Source of the DNA: Shimia aestuarii
GTDB lineage: Bacteria; Pseudomonadota; Alphaproteobacteria; Rhodobacterales; Rhodobacteraceae
Reading direction: 5' to 3'
Assembly: GCF_022814865.1 (NCBI RefSeq)
Contig: NZ_JAKVRD010000007.1
Location: 62,001 to 126,000, forward strand
Length of the DNA stretch: 64,000 nucleotides
The notes under the pieces were generated by a model, which saw only the letters and a list, made by a program, of their open reading frames with translations, was not told where the DNA came from and searched no databases. Below are positions 16,659 to 26,449 of the stretch, piece by piece. The position numbers and the translations under genes were made by a program. Position 1 is the first letter of the stretch. Each line of letters starts with the position of its first letter.

Positions 16659-17435
16659 TTACCAACGGCCCGTGAGCGCCCGACGCATCAACCCGGCCTT
16701 GCGCGCAAATTCGCTCGCCGCCAAGTCGCCCGACGCCACACGGCCCGGGGCTTCAATCGCCCGACGCAGCACGCCTTCAGCCTGCCAACCCGCCAACAAC
16801 GCCTGACCAGCCGCGCGCGACACCGCGCCACGCTGCGCCCGCGCTGCCAATAGTCGCGCAAGCGCTTCGCGGGCAAGCTCCGCAACCGCCTCGGGGCGCC
16901 CATCGACAAGCGGGAAACATCCCCGCCCCTCAAGGTCAGGGATCGCCAAAAGCCAATTGGCCACACCAACCCCATAGGAGAAATCGCGCACGACACGCTC
17001 TTGCGCTGCGCCAAGCGCGCGCGCCGCGACCCCAAAAAGCCCGCCGGTCGTGGCGTCGATATGCGCGGCAAAGGCAGCCTCATCCTCGAACGGCTCGCGG
17101 TAAAGATCCCAACGCCGCGCTTCTACGGCCGCATCAAGCACCGCCGCGCCTTCTGGGTCGAGCCATGCGGCAAGCGGCGTCACAACCTCGTGGCGCCGCA
17201 CCCTGCCGCCGCTGCCGATCTCCTCGAGCGCATCGCGCCACCATTGCAGGCGCATCTCGCCGATCATCGCTTCCTGCGTGACCCACGGCGCGCGCGCGAT
17301 CTCGATGGCAAAGGCATGTAGCGGGAAAAGCACCTCGCGCGCCGCCGGATTCGCGGCCATCGTGGCAAGGAACCGATCCGGATCACCCTTCTGCACGATC
17401 AGCGCGCAAGCCCCAAGATCGTCCCCTGCGCTCAT
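16659..17435 (-). CDS. Squalene/phytoene synthase-fold protein (NDUFAF6-like)
   Basis: A 258-residue protein of the isoprenyl synthase superfamily. MRLQWWRDALEEIGSG near residue 61 corresponds to the first helix signature, but the aspartate-rich motifs (DXXXD) of true squalene/phytoene synthases are not evident, as in NDUFAF6, the mitochondrial complex I assembly factor. In alphaproteobacteria such proteins are best read as NDUFAF6-like rather than as carotenoid enzymes. It overlaps the upstream hydrolase gene by ATGA. Confidence 0.7.
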   Translation of the reverse strand: MSAGDDLGACALIVQKGDPDRFLATMAANPAAREVLFPLHAFAIEIARAPWVTQEAMIGEMRLQWWRDALEEIGSGGRVRRHEVVTPLAAWLDPEGAAVLDAAVEARRWDLYREPFEDEAAFAAHIDATTGGLFGVAARALGAAQERVVRDFSYGVGVANWLLAIPDLEGRGCFPLVDGRPEAVAELAREALARLLAARAQRGAVSRAAGQALLAGWQAEGVLRRAIEAPGRVASGDLAASEFARKAGLMRRALTGRW

Positions 17436-18427
17436 GACAAAAAGCCCCGGATCAACTCTGCGGTGCGCGCCGCGTCAACCACGCCGAGATGCGTCACCCC
17501 GTCGAGCACATGGTACTGCCCGCTGTCATTGACCGGCGCAAGAAGCGGCTCATAGCCTTGCGCAACAAAGCTCTCGTCATCCTTACCTACGACCAAAAGG
17601 AATTCGGGCAACGCGGCTGCATCCGCAAGATAGTCTCCGCGCGGCGCATAGGATTGGTTCAAGCGCCAGGAATAGGCCAGCGTCGCCTCGTTCCCGCGCT
17701 CCCCCTCACGGATGGCTTTCGGCATGGCAAACTGAATCACCGTCAGATGGTCGAGCGCGTGAATGCCCGCTGTATTCAGCATCGACAGGCCAATAATCCG
17801 CCGCAAGAGCACATGCGCCCACCCGCCGGATTTCGCCCGCGTCGTGGGCGCGTTGTGCTTGAGGAAAGGCGCGAGCAAAACCGCCTTGTCGATCATCCCG
17901 CCATGCGCGCCGCCTGCAAACCGCACGACAAGCCCGCCGCCAGAACTATGACCGAGAAGGACAACCTCCTGCCCCGGCTTGCGTTTGGCTGCGATCAGAT
18001 CGGCCAGATCGTCCTCCAACTGGCCCATATAGGCGATATCACCGCGCATCCCCGGCCCGTTGAAATGGCCACGTAGATTGACCGCCAAGACATCCGCCGC
18101 CCCCTCGAGCCGCGCCGCAAGACCGGCGAATTGCCCGCCATGCCAGCCCGATCCATGCACCATGACCACAAGCGGCACATCTTGGCGCGATGCGGGCAAC
18201 GACCAGGCGCTGAGTGTCTCGCCATCGCGCGCCTCGACCTGATCAAGCACCATTTCGGCGCGCGGCCTGTCGGCTGTCACATCATCAAAGCTCATCTTCC
18301 CCGCCGGGAGATCCTCTGGATCAACGGGCCTCTGCGACAGGATAAGAACGATCGGAATGATCGCGGTAATTGCGATCGAAATCAGGAGGAATTTCAAAAT
18401 CGAAAAAAACAAAAACAAGACTCCCAT
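17432..18427 (-). CDS. Membrane-anchored alpha/beta hydrolase
   Basis: A 331-residue hydrolase with an N-terminal hydrophobic anchor (about residues 4-32), followed by an alpha/beta-hydrolase domain. VMVHGSGWHGGQF carries the oxyanion loop, GHSSGGGL is the nucleophile elbow, GKDDESF the acid and VTHLGV the His. It looks like a lysophospholipase or esterase facing the periplasm. It is the first gene of a pair with the NDUFAF6-like protein and lies 5 bases after cimA. Confidence 0.8.
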   Translation of the reverse strand: MGVLFLFFSILKFLLISIAITAIIPIVLILSQRPVDPEDLPAGKMSFDDVTADRPRAEMVLDQVEARDGETLSAWSLPASRQDVPLVVMVHGSGWHGGQFAGLAARLEGAADVLAVNLRGHFNGPGMRGDIAYMGQLEDDLADLIAAKRKPGQEVVLLGHSSGGGLVVRFAGGAHGGMIDKAVLLAPFLKHNAPTTRAKSGGWAHVLLRRIIGLSMLNTAGIHALDHLTVIQFAMPKAIREGERGNEATLAYSWRLNQSYAPRGDYLADAAALPEFLLVVGKDDESFVAQGYEPLLAPVNDSGQYHVLDGVTHLGVVDAARTAELIRGFLS

Positions 18428-18432
18428 AGGGG

Positions 18433-20061
18433 TTAGATCTGAACCCGCGCATCCCGCGTGAGCTTCCAGTTGATCGCATCAAGAAGCGCATCGAAAGACG
18501 CATCAACGATGTTCGCCGAAACCCCGACCGTCGCCCAACGCCGCCCGGCGTCATCCTCGAAGTCTATGATGACACGCGTCACGGCCTCAGTGCCGCCATT
18601 GGTGATCCGCACCTTGAAGTCGACGAGTCGCACCGCGTCGATGCTGTCCTGATACGGGCCAAGGTCTTTCTTGAGCGCCTGCCAGAGCGCGTTGACCGGC
18701 CCCTCGTCGCTCATGTCATGCTCATGCTCGTTCTTGAAGAAGGAGGTGACCTTCGCCCCGTCCGGCATCTGCACGGTGATCACCGCCTCGGATTCCACGA
18801 CGAGCTGCCCGCGCGCATTCCGGCGGCGCTCAGAGATCACCCGGTAGCGCTCCACGTCAAAGTACACCTCGGTGAGGCCAAGCTCTTCGCGCGCCAAGAG
18901 CTCGAAACTCGCCTGCGCGGTGTCATAGCTGAACCCCTCGGATTCCCGCGCCTTGATACGGTCGAGGATACGCCCCAGCGCTGGGTTCCCCTTCTCGACC
19001 TCAAGGCCCGCATCCGCCAACCGCTTGCGCAGGTTCGACTGCCCGGCTTGGTTTGACATGGGGATGATGCGCTCGTTGCCGACAAGGCCCGGCTCCACAT
19101 GTTCATAGGTCGACGGGTCCTTGAGGATCGCGCTCGCATGAAGCCCCGCCTTGTGGGCAAAGGCCGAGGCCCCCACGTAAGGCGCCTGTTTCATCGACAC
19201 ACGGTTCAGGATATCGTCGAGCAATCGGCTCGCCCGCGTGATCCCTTTGAGCGCCTGACGCGTGATCCCGGTCTCAAACCTCGAGGCATAGGGCTCCTTA
19301 AGCAAGAGCGTCGGAATGAGCGTCGTCAGGTTCGCATTGCCACAGCGTTCGCCAAGCCCGTTGAGCGTTCCCTGCACCTGTCGCGCGCCCGCATCCACCG
19401 CCGCCAGTGAGTTGGCCACCGCGTGTTCGGTATCATTGTGGGTATGGATGCCCAGATGATCGCCCGGCACGCCCGCTGCGATGACCGCCTCGGTGATCGC
19501 CCGAACCTCGCCCGGTAGCGTCCCGCCATTGGTATCGCAAAGAACAACCCACCGCGCCCCAGCGTCATAGGCCGCTTTCACCGTCTCGATCGCATAGGCC
19601 GGATTGGCCTTGTAGCCGTCAAAGAAATGCTCGGCATCAAAAAGCGCCTCCCGGCCTTGCGCGACAAGATAGGTCAGGGATTTCGCGATGTTCTCGACAT
19701 TCTCCTCAAGCGTAATGCCAAGCGCGGTCGTGACATGGAAATCATGCGTCTTGCCGACAAGGCACACCGCCGGCGTGTGCGCATTCATGACCGCCGCAAG
19801 CACGTCATCGTTCTCCGCCGACATCCCCGCCCGCTTGGTCATGCCAAAGGCGGTGAACGTCGCGCGCATCTCGGGGCGGGCCTCGAAAAACTCGCTGTCG
19901 GTCGGGTTCGCGCCGGGCCAGCCGCCCTCGATATAGTCGATCCCCAACTGATCAAGCACCTTGGCGATCTGCATCTTCTCGGGCGTCGAGAATTGCACGC
20001 CCTGCGTCTGCTGCCCGTCGCGCAGCGTCGTGTCATAGAGATAGAGGCGGTCCTTGGTCAT
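18433..20061 (-). CDS. cimA: (R)-citramalate synthase
   Basis: A 542-residue HMGL-like/DRE-TIM enzyme that condenses pyruvate and acetyl-CoA to citramalate on a route to isoleucine. [13 protein letters not shown] is the signature loop, HTHND the metal site and GNANLTTL the second signature. The C-terminal LeuA-type regulatory domain is present (from about residue 430). The N-terminal residues and length match the CimA type better than 2-isopropylmalate synthase. The ATG overlaps the cysS stop by ATGA, so the genes are coupled. Confidence 0.88.
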   Translation of the reverse strand: MTKDRLYLYDTTLRDGQQTQGVQFSTPEKMQIAKVLDQLGIDYIEGGWPGANPTDSEFFEARPEMRATFTAFGMTKRAGMSAENDDVLAAVMNAHTPAVCLVGKTHDFHVTTALGITLEENVENIAKSLTYLVAQGREALFDAEHFFDGYKANPAYAIETVKAAYDAGARWVVLCDTNGGTLPGEVRAITEAVIAAGVPGDHLGIHTHNDTEHAVANSLAAVDAGARQVQGTLNGLGERCGNANLTTLIPTLLLKEPYASRFETGITRQALKGITRASRLLDDILNRVSMKQAPYVGASAFAHKAGLHASAILKDPSTYEHVEPGLVGNERIIPMSNQAGQSNLRKRLADAGLEVEKGNPALGRILDRIKARESEGFSYDTAQASFELLAREELGLTEVYFDVERYRVISERRRNARGQLVVESEAVITVQMPDGAKVTSFFKNEHEHDMSDEGPVNALWQALKKDLGPYQDSIDAVRLVDFKVRITNGGTEAVTRVIIDFEDDAGRRWATVGVSANIVDASFDALLDAINWKLTRDARVQI

Positions 20062-21440
20062 AGCAGCCCCTCCAGCTTGGCCGGATCGAACCCCGCCGCC
20101 GGGAGCAACTCGACCCCTGCCTTGCTCATCCGTACCTCAACGCCCGCCGCAACCAGCGCCGCCTTGAGGCGATCTACTTCGGAGAAGTCCTTGGTTTCCA
20201 TGGCTTTGGCGCGGGTGTTGGCGAGCAGGATTTCATAGTTGGAAAGATCAAAGTCCGGGGCTTCGTCCCATCCACCCATTTCATCTGTTAACAAGCCAAT
20301 TAGTTGAGCTCCGCGGAGCAATGCCGCAGCTTGTCCTTCCTTTGCATACACCCTCAGGAAATACATTGCGCTGCCAAAGTTAAGGTCGTCGCACAGTGCT
20401 TCTAGAAAGCGAGGAGGCATTTCTTCTTGCGGAGTAACTCCGCGGCAAAGGGCACGCCACTTTCGCAATGTTCTCTCAGCCTGCGCTCGTTTGTTCTCGG
20501 TCCAGTTCATTGGCTTTCGGTAGTCGGTCGAGAGGAACACGAACCGGATCACCTCGCCTGGCACGCCCTGCTCCAACAGATCATGCACGGTAAAGAAGTT
20601 GCCCAGACTCTTGGACATCTTCTTGCCCTCGACCTGCAACATCTCATTATGCAGCCAGTAATTCGCAAACCCACCACCGTCCTCGGCATGGCCCGACGCA
20701 CAACAGCTTTGCGCGACCTCGTTTTCATGGTGCGGAAACTGTAGATCGTTGCCACCGCCATGGATATCAAAGGTCTCGCCCAATAGGTCCTTGGCCATGG
20801 CCGAGCATTCGATATGCCAGCCCGGACGCCCCCGCCCCCACGGGCTATCCCAACCGGGCAAATCCTCCGAAGACGGCTTCCAAAGCACGAAATCCATCGG
20901 ATCTTCTTTGTAAGGTGCAACTTCGACCCGCGCGCCCGCGATCATGTCATCGACCGAACGACCAGAAAGCGCGCCATAATGCTTGTAGGCCCGCACACGG
21001 AACAGGACATGCCCATCCTTGGCATAGGCAAAGTCATCCGCGATGAGCTTTTCAATCATCGCGATCATCTGCGGGATATAGGCGGTCGCGCGCGGCATCT
21101 CATTGGGATCCATCGCCCCAAGCGCACGCATGTCGTCGAGATACCATTGCGTCGTCTCCGCCGTGATTTCTCCGATCTCGCGCCCCGACTCCTTGGCGCG
21201 TGCGTTGATCTTGTCATCCACATCCGTGAAATTGCGCACATAGGTGACGTGATCCGCGCCATAGACATGGCGCAGAAGCCGGTAGAGCACGTCGAACACC
21301 ACCACGGGCCGCGCATTGCCGATATGGGCGCGGTCATAGACCGTCGGACCACAGACATACATCCGCACATTCTCGGGGTCGATCGGGGTAAAGACCTCTT
21401 TCTTGCGGGTCTTGGTGTTGTGCAGTTTGATCGTCGTCAT
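20058..21440 (-). CDS. cysS: Cysteinyl-tRNA synthetase
   Basis: A 460-residue class I aminoacyl-tRNA synthetase. The zinc-ligand motif [16 protein letters not shown] holds the HIGH signature, HHENE a further zinc site and KMSKSLGN the KMSKS loop. The start is the ATG at 21440 giving [16 protein letters not shown] stretch near 20281-20520, encoding the DALR/anticodon-side region, is much poorer in GC (about 52%) than the flanks (about 65%) and uses different codons. It is translated just ahead of cimA. Confidence 0.95.
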   Translation of the reverse strand: MTTIKLHNTKTRKKEVFTPIDPENVRMYVCGPTVYDRAHIGNARPVVVFDVLYRLLRHVYGADHVTYVRNFTDVDDKINARAKESGREIGEITAETTQWYLDDMRALGAMDPNEMPRATAYIPQMIAMIEKLIADDFAYAKDGHVLFRVRAYKHYGALSGRSVDDMIAGARVEVAPYKEDPMDFVLWKPSSEDLPGWDSPWGRGRPGWHIECSAMAKDLLGETFDIHGGGNDLQFPHHENEVAQSCCASGHAEDGGGFANYWLHNEMLQVEGKKMSKSLGNFFTVHDLLEQGVPGEVIRFVFLSTDYRKPMNWTENKRAQAERTLRKWRALCRGVTPQEEMPPRFLEALCDDLNFGSAMYFLRVYAKEGQAAALLRGAQLIGLLTDEMGGWDEAPDFDLSNYEILLANTRAKAMETKDFSEVDRLKAALVAAGVEVRMSKAGVELLPAAGFDPAKLEGLL

Positions 21441-21655
21441 GTCTCGTCCTTCGGGCACGCAAAGAGAGCTTGCGCGGCGGGCTTAACAACTTCAGATCAT
21501 GTTTGGAATAGAAGAACGGCCCGCCGGAATGTCTCAGCAGGGAATGCAGCAAATAATGATGGTGCAGGTGATCTTCATGCGCCAGACCCTAGGCTGCCCT
21601 TTCGGAGCGGTCAAGACGCTTGACGCAGGCCAGCCTGCACCTCACCCTACGAGCC

Positions 21656-22000
21656 ATGAGCCGTGACACCGTCAATACGATCTGCGCCGCCCTGCCCGGT
21701 GCCGACTGGTCCGAACCTTTCGGGCCGGGGCATGATGTCTGGAAGGTCGGAGACAAGATCTTTGCCGCCATCGGCGCGCAAGGCACTGGTGTCTCCGTGA
21801 AGACCCCCGATGTCGAGACCGCGCAGATGCTGATCGACGCGGGCGTCGGCGTGAAGGCCCCCTATTTTCACAAGAGCTGGATTCACCTGCCACTGGATGC
21901 CGAGACCGAGGAACTGCGCCACCGCATCACCGCCTCCTACGACCTCATCCGCGCGAGCCTGACCAAGAAGGCCCAAGCCGCGCTCGCGCCGCGCGCCTGA
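21656..22000 (+). CDS. YjbR/MmcQ-family protein
   Basis: A 114-residue protein of the YjbR (CyaY-like fold) family. WSEPFGPGHDVWKVGDKIFA and VGVKAPYFHKSWIHLPL match the family pattern, in which the substrate or DNA ligand is unknown. The ATG at 21656 begins MSRDTVNTICAALPGA, the normal N-terminus. It stands alone, 141 bases before an aminotransferase gene. Confidence 0.8.
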   Translation: MSRDTVNTICAALPGADWSEPFGPGHDVWKVGDKIFAAIGAQGTGVSVKTPDVETAQMLIDAGVGVKAPYFHKSWIHLPLDAETEELRHRITASYDLIRASLTKKAQAALAPRA

Positions 22001-22141
22001 AATCTGCACTGACGCAATACCGACGTAATACCGACGCGATACATATCCCGGTTTTGATACCTCCCATCACACAATTGCATTTGACTTCCCCGCGTCGCTT
22101 TGGCCCTCTCTGGGCTCATTTTCACGCAGCAAGGACGCCCC

Positions 22142-23314
22142 ATGAAGCTCTCCCATCGCATCACGCACCTGACACCCTCCGGCTCTGACGGATGGGAGGT
22201 TTTCTACCGCGCCCGCCAGATGGTCGCCGCAGGTGAGGACGTGATCGAACTGACGATTGGCGAGCATGATATCGGCACCGATACCGTGATTCTCGACGCG
22301 ATGGACCGCGCCGCCAAAGGCGGGCACACGGGCTATGCCATGGTCCCCGGCATCCAGTCCTTGCGCGAAAGCGTAGCGCGCCGGATCGAGGAAAGAACTG
22401 GCGTGCCAACGACTTACGAGAATATCCTCATCACACCCGGCGGGCAATCAGCCCTTTTCGCCGCGCATCTTGCGGCCTGTGACGAGGGCGACACCGCGCT
22501 TTATATTGACCCCTATTATGCGACCTATCCCGGCACAATCCGCGGCATCGGTGCCAAGCCCGTCGCCATCCAAACCCGCGCCGAAGACGCGTTTCAGCCC
22601 CGCGCCGAGGATATCGAGGCGCACGCGAAAGGCGCGTCTTCGCTCCTCATCAACACGCCGAACAACCCCACTGGCACGATCTATTCCCGCCAAACCCTCG
22701 ACGGCATTGCCGAGGTCTGCCGCAAGCACGATCTCTGGCTAATCTCCGACGAAGTCTACGACACCCAAGTCTGGGAAGGCCAACACCTCTCCCCCCGCGC
22801 CCTCCCCAACATGGCCGACCGCACCCTCGTCGTCGGTTCCATGTCGAAGTCCCACGCCATGACCGGAAGCCGCGTCGGCTGGATTTGTGGCCCTGCCGAC
22901 GTCGTTCAGCACCTCATAAACCTCGCCACGCATACGACCTATGGCGTGCCGGGATACATTCAGGACGCCGCCGATTTTGCCATCGCGCAAGGCCCTGATC
23001 TCGAAGAAAAAATTGCCGAACCCTTCCGCCGACGCCGCGCCCTTGCACGGGATATTCTCGCACGGCACAACGCGGTCGGTCTGATCCCCTCGCAAGGCGC
23101 GATGTATCTCATGCTCGACCTTCGCGCGACGGGCCTGAGCGGGTTCGAATTCGCCAATCGCCTGCTGGATGCGCATCGCATCGCCGTGATGCCGGGCGAG
23201 AGCTTTGGCAAGGCCGCTGCGGGTCACGTGCGCGTCGCCATGACCATCGAAGACAAGGCCTTCGCCGCAGCGCTTGAAACGATCTGCACCTTCGCGGAAT
23301 CACTCTCGAAATAG
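22142..23314 (+). CDS. PLP-dependent aminotransferase (class I/II)
   Basis: A 390-residue fold-type I aminotransferase. NNPTG, DEVYDTQVW and the PLP lysine in SMSKSHAMTGSRVGW are present, as is the C-terminal Arg in GHVRVAMT. The sequence resembles aspartate/arginine:pyruvate-type enzymes; the natural amino donor is not evident. The next gene encodes an MttB-family methyltransferase. Confidence 0.88.
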   Translation: MKLSHRITHLTPSGSDGWEVFYRARQMVAAGEDVIELTIGEHDIGTDTVILDAMDRAAKGGHTGYAMVPGIQSLRESVARRIEERTGVPTTYENILITPGGQSALFAAHLAACDEGDTALYIDPYYATYPGTIRGIGAKPVAIQTRAEDAFQPRAEDIEAHAKGASSLLINTPNNPTGTIYSRQTLDGIAEVCRKHDLWLISDEVYDTQVWEGQHLSPRALPNMADRTLVVGSMSKSHAMTGSRVGWICGPADVVQHLINLATHTTYGVPGYIQDAADFAIAQGPDLEEKIAEPFRRRRALARDILARHNAVGLIPSQGAMYLMLDLRATGLSGFEFANRLLDAHRIAVMPGESFGKAAAGHVRVAMTIEDKAFAAALETICTFAESLSK

Positions 23315-23395
23315 CCATTCGCGACATTCTGTCGCTTTCCGCACAGATTTCGCCGCTTTTCCCGCCCAGACTTTCCCAAAACAGGGAGAGTTCAC

Positions 23396-23581
23396 ATGCG
23401 TCGGAAAATTTACCTGACGCGCCTTGTCATCGGGGCGGCCCGTGGCCGTGCTGCCCGTGGGCGGCCAAGCCCGTCCTGTCACCAACACAGATTCCAGACA
23501 GGACTTCAAAGGCTTAGATCCCATGACACAGATTCAACCCCGTCGCTCTGGTGGCCGCGCAGCACGCCACATCAGCCGTAG
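23396..23581 (+). CDS. Small hypothetical ORF upstream of the methyltransferase
   Basis: A 61-codon frame begins with an ATG behind AGGGAGAG, a good ribosome site, and overlaps the start of the methyltransferase gene by 59 bases in another frame. It codes for an Arg-rich peptide with no family resemblance that I recognise. It could be a coupled leader peptide or chance; the ribosome site is its only support. Confidence 0.25.
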   Translation: MRRKIYLTRLVIGAARGRAARGRPSPSCHQHRFQTGLQRLRSHDTDSTPSLWWPRSTPHQP

Positions 23582-25061
23582 CACCCCGCTCGCTTCCAAC
23601 GAACGCCCGATCCGTCCCGGTCTTGAAGGGGGGCGCTATAATCCCTTGGGCGAAACAGACATGGCCCGCATACACGCCGCCGCCCTGACCGCGCTTGAAG
23701 AGATCGGCCTCGCGGGCGCACCCGAAAGCGGTATCGCCGCCCTAACAGGCGCTGGCGCGGTGCTTGGCAGTGATGGCCGCCTGCGCTTCCCACGCGCGCT
23801 CGTCGAAGACACATTGGCCAACGCCAACCGAAGCGTAACGCTCTTTGGCCGCGATCCTTTGCAAGATATGCAGCTCTCCGGTGCACGTGTCCACTACGGA
23901 ACGGCCGGGGCTGCCGTGCACGTGGTTGATCCCGAGGGGCGGCATTATCGGGAAAGCACCCTGCAAGACCTCTTTGAGGCGGCAAAGATCACAGACCACC
24001 TCGACAACATCCATTTCCTACAACGTCCGATGGTCGCCCGCGATATCACGGATAACCGCGAAATGGATTATAACACGGTCTATGCGTGCTGTTCCGGGAC
24101 GCGAAAACATATAGGCACCTCTTTCTCTGATAAGGCCCATGTGGCCGACGCCCTTGAGATGCTTCACCTTATCGCGGGCGGCGAAGACGCTTGGCGTGCG
24201 CGACCATTTGTTAGCAATTCCAATTGCTTCGTTGTGCCACCCATGCGTTTCGCAACAGAGAGCTGCGAAGTGATGGAGGCCTGCATCGCGGGCGGCATGC
24301 CTGTCCTTTTGTTGTCGGCTGGCATGGCCGGGGCCACGGCGCCTTCCACCGTCGCAGGCGCCATCGTGCAATCGACCGCAGAGTGCCTTGCCGGTCTCGT
24401 CTATGTGAACGCCATCAAACCCGGTCACCCGGCGATCTTTGGCACCTGGCCTTTCGGCCTCGACCTGCGCACCGGCGCAATGAGCGTCGGGTCAGGCGAA
24501 CAGGCACTTCTGTCGTCGGGCTGCGCCCAGATGCACCGCTACTATGATCTCCCCGGCGGCTCAGCGGCCGGTGCGGCGGACTCCAAACTCCCAGATATGC
24601 AGGCCGGTTGGGAGCAGATGTGCTCGGCCGTGATGACCGGGCTTTCCGGTTGCAACATGGTTTATGAAGCTGCGGGAATGCATGCCTCTCTCCTAGGATT
24701 CTGTCAGGAGTCCCTAATCCTTGGGGACGATCTCATCGGGCAGGCGTTGCGCTGTGTACGGGGCATCGAGGTCGATGATGAAACCCTTGCCCTCGATCAG
24801 ATGCGCGAGGTTTGCTTGGAGGGACCAGGACATTACCTTGGAACCTCGCAAACCCTTGGGCGAATGGAAAAAGATCATGTTTATCCAAAACTTGGGGACA
24901 GAACCTCACCCAAAGAATGGGATGAAAAAGGGAAACCTGACTTGATTGCCAAGGCCACGGCTCGCAAGAATGACATCCTCGCCGCGCCAGGCCTTGCCCA
25001 GTTTGATCCGCGCATTGATCGGGAAATCCGGAAGCGGTTCAATATCCACCTGCGCCCCTAA
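23523..25061 (+). CDS. Trimethylamine methyltransferase (MttB) family protein, non-pyrrolysine
   Basis: A 512-residue member of the MttB superfamily, which moves a methyl group from a quaternary or tertiary amine to a corrinoid protein. RRSGGRAAR near the N-terminus, FGTWPFGLDLRTGAMSVG and the C-terminal RKRFNIHL are typical. There is no in-frame TAG, so the pyrrolysine of true MttB is absent; relatives of this kind act on glycine betaine or similar compounds. No corrinoid protein gene is adjacent in the window. Codon use and GC are somewhat lower than neighbours, consistent with acquisition by transfer. Confidence 0.82.
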   Translation: MTQIQPRRSGGRAARHISRSTPLASNERPIRPGLEGGRYNPLGETDMARIHAAALTALEEIGLAGAPESGIAALTGAGAVLGSDGRLRFPRALVEDTLANANRSVTLFGRDPLQDMQLSGARVHYGTAGAAVHVVDPEGRHYRESTLQDLFEAAKITDHLDNIHFLQRPMVARDITDNREMDYNTVYACCSGTRKHIGTSFSDKAHVADALEMLHLIAGGEDAWRARPFVSNSNCFVVPPMRFATESCEVMEACIAGGMPVLLLSAGMAGATAPSTVAGAIVQSTAECLAGLVYVNAIKPGHPAIFGTWPFGLDLRTGAMSVGSGEQALLSSGCAQMHRYYDLPGGSAAGAADSKLPDMQAGWEQMCSAVMTGLSGCNMVYEAAGMHASLLGFCQESLILGDDLIGQALRCVRGIEVDDETLALDQMREVCLEGPGHYLGTSQTLGRMEKDHVYPKLGDRTSPKEWDEKGKPDLIAKATARKNDILAAPGLAQFDPRIDREIRKRFNIHLRP

Positions 25062-25206
25062 GGAGCGCGCGCGGGCATCTTGCAAGGTGCTTTCCGTCAT
25101 CCCTTTGGAGTTTGCGCTGGCAACCGAGCTATGGGAATCCCGAACAAAAATATATAAATAATTACAATAACCTAAAGAACAAACCAGATCTTCCAACTGG
25201 CCCTCA

Positions 25207-25238
25207 AGGCCGGGCGTGCGGCAGTACACGCCCGGCCT
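25207..25238. terminator. 12-bp perfect hairpin between convergent genes
   Basis: AGGCCGGGCGTG (25207-25218) pairs with CACGCCCGGCCT (25227-25238). There is no long T-run on either side. It probably acts for both the MttB-family gene and the opposing EF-hand gene. Confidence 0.6.
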
Positions 25239-25293
25239 GATCGCTCCGGCCCTGGGGGGGGAATGAAAGGCGACCGGAGCTTTGTGCTTTGCG

Positions 25294-25533
25294 TCAGCCG
25301 TCTTTCTTGGCAAGCACGCCGGCTTCCACGGCCGCCTGATATTCTTCCTCCGAGACGCTCCCATCGGCATCCGCATCGATCGCGGCAAAGACCTCCTCGG
25401 TCACGTCGGGGTGCACCTGCTTGATTTCTTCCATGCTGATAGCCCCGTCGCCATTGGCGTCTGCGGTCATGGCGTAGGCGGGAAGAGCGGCACCGGTGAG
25501 GGTCAGGACGGTGGCAATCATTGCACGTTTCAT
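25294..25533 (-). CDS. Periplasmic EF-hand protein
   Basis: A 79-residue protein with a signal peptide (MKRAMIATVLTLTGAALPAYA) and two EF-hand calcium loops, DANGDGAISMEE and DADADGSVSEEE. It is probably a small periplasmic calcium-binding protein. The role is unknown. It is divergent from the ECF-like sigma gene with 277 bases between; a regulatory link is possible but not shown. Confidence 0.8.
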   Translation of the reverse strand: MKRAMIATVLTLTGAALPAYAMTADANGDGAISMEEIKQVHPDVTEEVFAAIDADADGSVSEEEYQAAVEAGVLAKKDG

Positions 25534-25810
25534 TTGATGTACTCCTATGTCGATCAGATTGATCTTGTTTCATTGTGAAGGCGCGTTGCTGATGCCTTCG
25601 AAACCATAGACGCGGGAAATCCCATTATCGTTCCTCGCCGCCGCCGTTTCCCCGGAACTGGCCGAAAACTGCCAAATTCGCCCTGCGCGACCGGCAAACC
25701 GGTGCCGAAAAAGCCCCCTTCCCGTTCCTCGGCGGAAAACCCCGGCCTTTTCAAAGGGTTCTGCCTCACCAATGTTCTGGACAAGACAACAGGCACGAAG
25801 GAAGCTCCCG

Positions 25811-26281
25811 ATGAAATGCACGAAAACACGCGAGAAAGAGGTCGATTTCGCCCAGCTTCGCACAAGGCTGCTTCGGAAATCGCGGCGCTATGGATCAGAG
25901 GCCGAAGACCTTGTGCAGGAGGCGATCCTGAAACTCTTCACGCATCTGGCAGAGGGGGCCGAGATCGACAATCTCGAGGCCTACGCCACGACAACGCTGC
26001 ACAATCTGGCCCGCTCCAGATGGCGAAAGATGGTCGCAACCGAAGAGTTTGACGAGGGAATGACAGTCACAGAGGCGGACGCCAGCGTCCATCTCGAAGC
26101 GAGAGAGACCCTCGCGGCCATAGACGCCTTGCCCGACCATCAGGCCAGCTTGCTGCGCCTCGTCGCCAAAGGGACACAGAGCCCCTATGACATTGCCTCC
26201 CGGACCGGTCTGCCGCTTGGAACCGTGAATTCTCGCCTCGCCCGTGCCCGCGCGCGGCTACGCGATCTTACGGATTCATAA
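25811..26281 (+). CDS. ECF-like sigma-70 family factor
   Basis: A 156-residue sigma factor with region 2 (YGSEAEDLVQEAILKLF, then NLEAYATTTLHNLARSRWRK) and region 4 (DIASRTGLPLGTVNSRLARA). No anti-sigma gene is adjacent, and the frame is short of linker, as in small ECF factors. The ATG at 25811 was chosen behind AAGGAAG. It is divergent from the EF-hand gene, so it may autoregulate or act on that promoter. A stem of 7 bp (26297-26314) follows the stop. Confidence 0.85.
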   Translation: MKCTKTREKEVDFAQLRTRLLRKSRRYGSEAEDLVQEAILKLFTHLAEGAEIDNLEAYATTTLHNLARSRWRKMVATEEFDEGMTVTEADASVHLEARETLAAIDALPDHQASLLRLVAKGTQSPYDIASRTGLPLGTVNSRLARARARLRDLTDS

Positions 26282-26296
26282 CCCGGTCAAAAAATA

Positions 26297-26314
26297 GGGG
26301 GGCTAACGCCCCCC
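26297..26314 (+). terminator. Hairpin after sigma factor gene
   Basis: GGGGGGC pairs with GCCCCCC around a TAAC loop, 15 bases after the sigma gene stop, followed by AGTTTCG, a poor T-run. It is a weak terminator or part of the structured region described separately. Confidence 0.45.
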
Positions 26315-26409
26315 AGTTTCGCCACTCAAGCTCACTCTATGTACCGCCCGTAGTTTTTGCCTGCGGCCTGAGCGTCGTCGGGGCGAGCGCACCCGCCCCG
26401 TGTTCTGGC

Positions 26410-26449
26410 GAGAGAAGGCGGCTGTCCGCCTTCTCTCTAGTTCTTTTTT
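26410..26449 (+). terminator. Strong terminator hairpin with T-run
   Basis: GAGAGAAGGCGG (26410-26421) pairs with CCGCCTTCTCTC (26426-26437), loop CTGT, then TAGTTCTTTTTT. It reads best on the plus strand and marks the end of whatever is transcribed from the sigma side, and its 3' end overlaps the stop codon of the DUF3892 gene. Confidence 0.85.

Noticed and set aside
16659-17435. Phytoene synthase of a carotenoid pathway
   Set aside because: The Asp-rich substrate motifs are not seen and no other carotenoid or photosynthesis gene is nearby; an NDUFAF6-like role fits better.
23424-23522. N-terminal extension of the MttB-family protein
   Set aside because: The 33 extra codons start at TTG without a ribosome site, whereas the ATG at 23523 begins the known N-terminal pattern.
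23523-25061. Pyrrolysine-containing MttB
   Set aside because: There is no in-frame TAG in the gene; the frame is open throughout with ordinary codons.
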